Of a DNA stretch of 13,634 nt, positions 12,203-13,634 are shown piece by piece. The notes under the pieces are model-generated. The model searched no databases. It had not been told where the DNA came from and saw only the letters and a list, made by a program, of their open reading frames with translations. The DNA comes from Verrucomicrobia bacterium UBA1731 (lineage in GTDB: Bacteria; Verrucomicrobiota; Kiritimatiellia; RFP12; UBA1067). How positions within the stretch are numbered: the first letter of the stretch is position 1; every line of letters starts with the position of its first letter. Both the position numbers and the translations under genes were made by a program. Location of the stretch: assembly GCA_002317575.1 (NCBI GenBank), contig DCIH01000014.1, forward strand, positions 1 to 13,634, in the 5' to 3' direction.

Positions 12203-13634
12203 ATGAACATGAGACGAACCAAAGTGAGGCGCTTGACGCCCATGCCTGCAATCGGTGCGGTTCTGCTGCTTTCGCTGGCGCTTCAGGTTTTCGGCGGTTC
12301 GTCGCCGGCGGTTTCGTCCGACGTGGCGTCTTGGCACGGCGCGTACATCGGCGGCGACACGGCCGAGGACAAGATGTTCTACGCCGTCGGCGAGACGATG
12401 ACGTTCCGTCTGCGCGTGGGCGGCGTGGAGAAGCTGCCGCCGGGCGAGTGGAAGATCCGGTGGAGGCGGACGGGCGACGACGGCGTCACGGAGAGCGGGG
12501 CGGAACCGGTCTCGCTCGGGAATCCGTGCGAGATCAGGACGTCCCTCGATCGTCCCGGCTTCGTGCGTCTCCAGGCCTCGATTGACGGCGCGCCGGATGC
12601 CGTTCGTTTCGACGGCGGCGCAGGCGCCGATTTCGGCGGCATCGTTTCGAGGACGGACGAGCCGGCGGACTTCGATGCGTTCTGGCGGCGTCAGCTCTCC
12701 GCGCTCGATCAGGTGCCGATCGCGCCGAAGCTGACGGAAGTTCCCTCGCCCCGTCCCGACGTGCGGCTCTTCGCGTTCGAGCTCGGCTGCACCGGCGGTC
12801 GTCCCTCGACCGGCTATCTGTCCGTACCCACGGCGGAAGGACCGTTCCCCGTTCGACTCTTCTTCTTTGGCTACAATCACAGCTGGACTAAGGCCGTCCA
12901 CTCTCCGCCGCGGGCCGACGAACTCTCCGCCAAGGAGATCCGGCTCCGCGTCAGCGCGCACGGACTCGCACTCGGTCGCGACGAGGCCTATTACGCGGCG
13001 GCCAAGGCGTCCGTCGCCTACGGCGACCATTTCCAGGGATGGAATCCCGCGGAGAACGAGCGTCCCGAGACGTGCTATTTCCTGAACATGATCCTCCGCG
13101 ACGTGCGGGCGGCGCAGTATGCCGCGACGCTCGAGAAGTGGAACGGACGCGACCTCGCCGTGGAAGGCGGCAGTCAGGGCGCGTTCCAGGCCGTCCTCGT
13201 CGCGGCGCTTTGTCCGCGTGTTTCGTCCGCAAGTGTCTTCATCAACTGGTTCTGCGACCTCGGCGGACGCGCATCCGGCGGACGTCTCGCCTCGGAGTTT
13301 GAACCCGAATACCGCCGCGGACTCGCGTATTTCGATGAGGCGTTCCATGCGCGGCGGATCGGACGGAGCGCTTTCGTGAACGTGACGTATGCGGCGCTCG
13401 GCGACTACGTCTCGCCGCCGACGGGCATCGCCTGCTTCTACAACGCGCTCCGTTGCCGGAAGCGGATTTGCTGGCGTCAGAACGCTGAACACCTCTGGCA
13501 GTCGCCCGCGCCGAACCAGGCGATGTGCGTCTTCTCGGACGAGCCCCGCGCCGGCGCGCGCCTTCTCGAGCCGCTCGCGCCGGGCGAGGTGAAGCCGCGC
13601 GGATGGCTTCTCGACCGGGCGCGGGCGATGGCGG
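12203..13634 (+). CDS. Acetyl xylan esterase-like (AXE1 family) secreted hydrolase, 3' end beyond window
   Basis: The frame is open from ATG 12203 to the window end (477 complete codons). AXE1/cephalosporin-C deacetylase enzymes are alpha/beta hydrolases that remove acetyl groups from xylan or acetylated sugars. The N-terminus (MNMRRTKVRRLTP, then a hydrophobic AIGAVLLLSLALQVFGG) is a signal peptide. Residues about 45-130 look like an N-terminal beta-sandwich. The hydrolase domain has EGGSQGAFQ with nucleophile S324, the GGSQG form typical of AXE1. ALGDYVSPPTG supplies D401, and QNAEHLW supplies H430 as the likely catalytic His. Upstream AGGG at 12194-12197 is well spaced. The start is one base after the flavoprotein stop, indicating coupling. 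ATG 12209 or 12242 are weaker start alternatives. Confidence 0.85.
   Translation, partial: MNMRRTKVRRLTPMPAIGAVLLLSLALQVFGGSSPAVSSDVASWHGAYIGGDTAEDKMFYAVGETMTFRLRVGGVEKLPPGEWKIRWRRTGDDGVTESGAEPVSLGNPCEIRTSLDRPGFVRLQASIDGAPDAVRFDGGAGADFGGIVSRTDEPADFDAFWRRQLSALDQVPIAPKLTEVPSPRPDVRLFAFELGCTGGRPSTGYLSVPTAEGPFPVRLFFFGYNHSWTKAVHSPPRADELSAKEIRLRVSAHGLALGRDEAYYAAAKASVAYGDHFQGWNPAENERPETCYFLNMILRDVRAAQYAATLEKWNGRDLAVEGGSQGAFQAVLVAALCPRVSSASVFINWFCDLGGRASGGRLASEFEPEYRRGLAYFDEAFHARRIGRSAFVNVTYAALGDYVSPPTGIACFYNALRCRKRICWRQNAEHLWQSPAPNQAMCVFSDEPRAGARLLEPLAPGEVKPRGWLLDRARAMA

Noticed and set aside
12113..13492. Minus-strand open frame of 459 codons opposite the esterase gene
   Set aside because: Arg/Ala-rich antisense shadow. 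The + strand frame has the complete AXE1 Ser-Asp-His pattern and continues beyond the window.

Overview
The window looks like chromosomal DNA from a GC-rich bacterium of the PVC group, most likely Kiritimatiellota, Lentisphaerota or a related Verrucomicrobiota. The L20 N-terminus (starting MSRATNAPASRQRRR) is of the type I associate with that group. A REP-associated transposase and a polysaccharide-degradation locus with large secreted multidomain enzymes also fit it. The lineage is inferred from family resemblance, not from a search. Every convincing gene is on the + strand, and no gap without a gene reaches 300 bases.

Region 1 (1-953) holds the 3' end of an unrecognised gene, then rpmI (L35) and rplT (L20) as a two-gene ribosomal operon. 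It closes with a textbook intrinsic terminator.

Region 2 (954-6267) is the most interesting part. A short intergenic stretch carries six TGTCA-type half-sites arranged as an exactly symmetric array. It is followed by five tightly coupled genes: a putative Whirly-like ssDNA-binding protein, a DUF2851 protein starting at an overlapping TTG, ComM (YifB), a short ComEC without a metallo-beta-lactamase domain, and a 78-aa unknown protein. ComM and ComEC are natural-transformation proteins. The DUF2851 protein ends in C-X6-C-X2-C-X5-C, the spacing of the endonuclease III/MutY [4Fe-4S] loop. The working hypothesis is a DNA-uptake and processing operon under one compact operator.

Region 3 (6268-7465) is a RAYT/REP module. 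A 17-bp tandem repeat and three GGGGTCTGTCCCC hairpins precede an IS200-like REP-associated tyrosine transposase, and a fourth hairpin follows it. Degenerate or inverted copies of the same motif lie inside the next coding sequence.

Region 4 (7466-13634) is a secreted-protein and carbohydrate locus. It encodes a lipoprotein with an Asp-box that is apparently expressed from an extended -10 promoter as a leaderless message. Next come a 906-aa fusion of a pectate-lyase-like beta-helix with a GH-like TIM barrel, a flavoprotein with an iron-sulfur-type cysteine cluster, and one base later an AXE1-family acetyl esterase that runs off the window. The enzymes suggest breakdown of decorated plant-type or mucin-type glycans. 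The substrate cannot be read from sequence alone.
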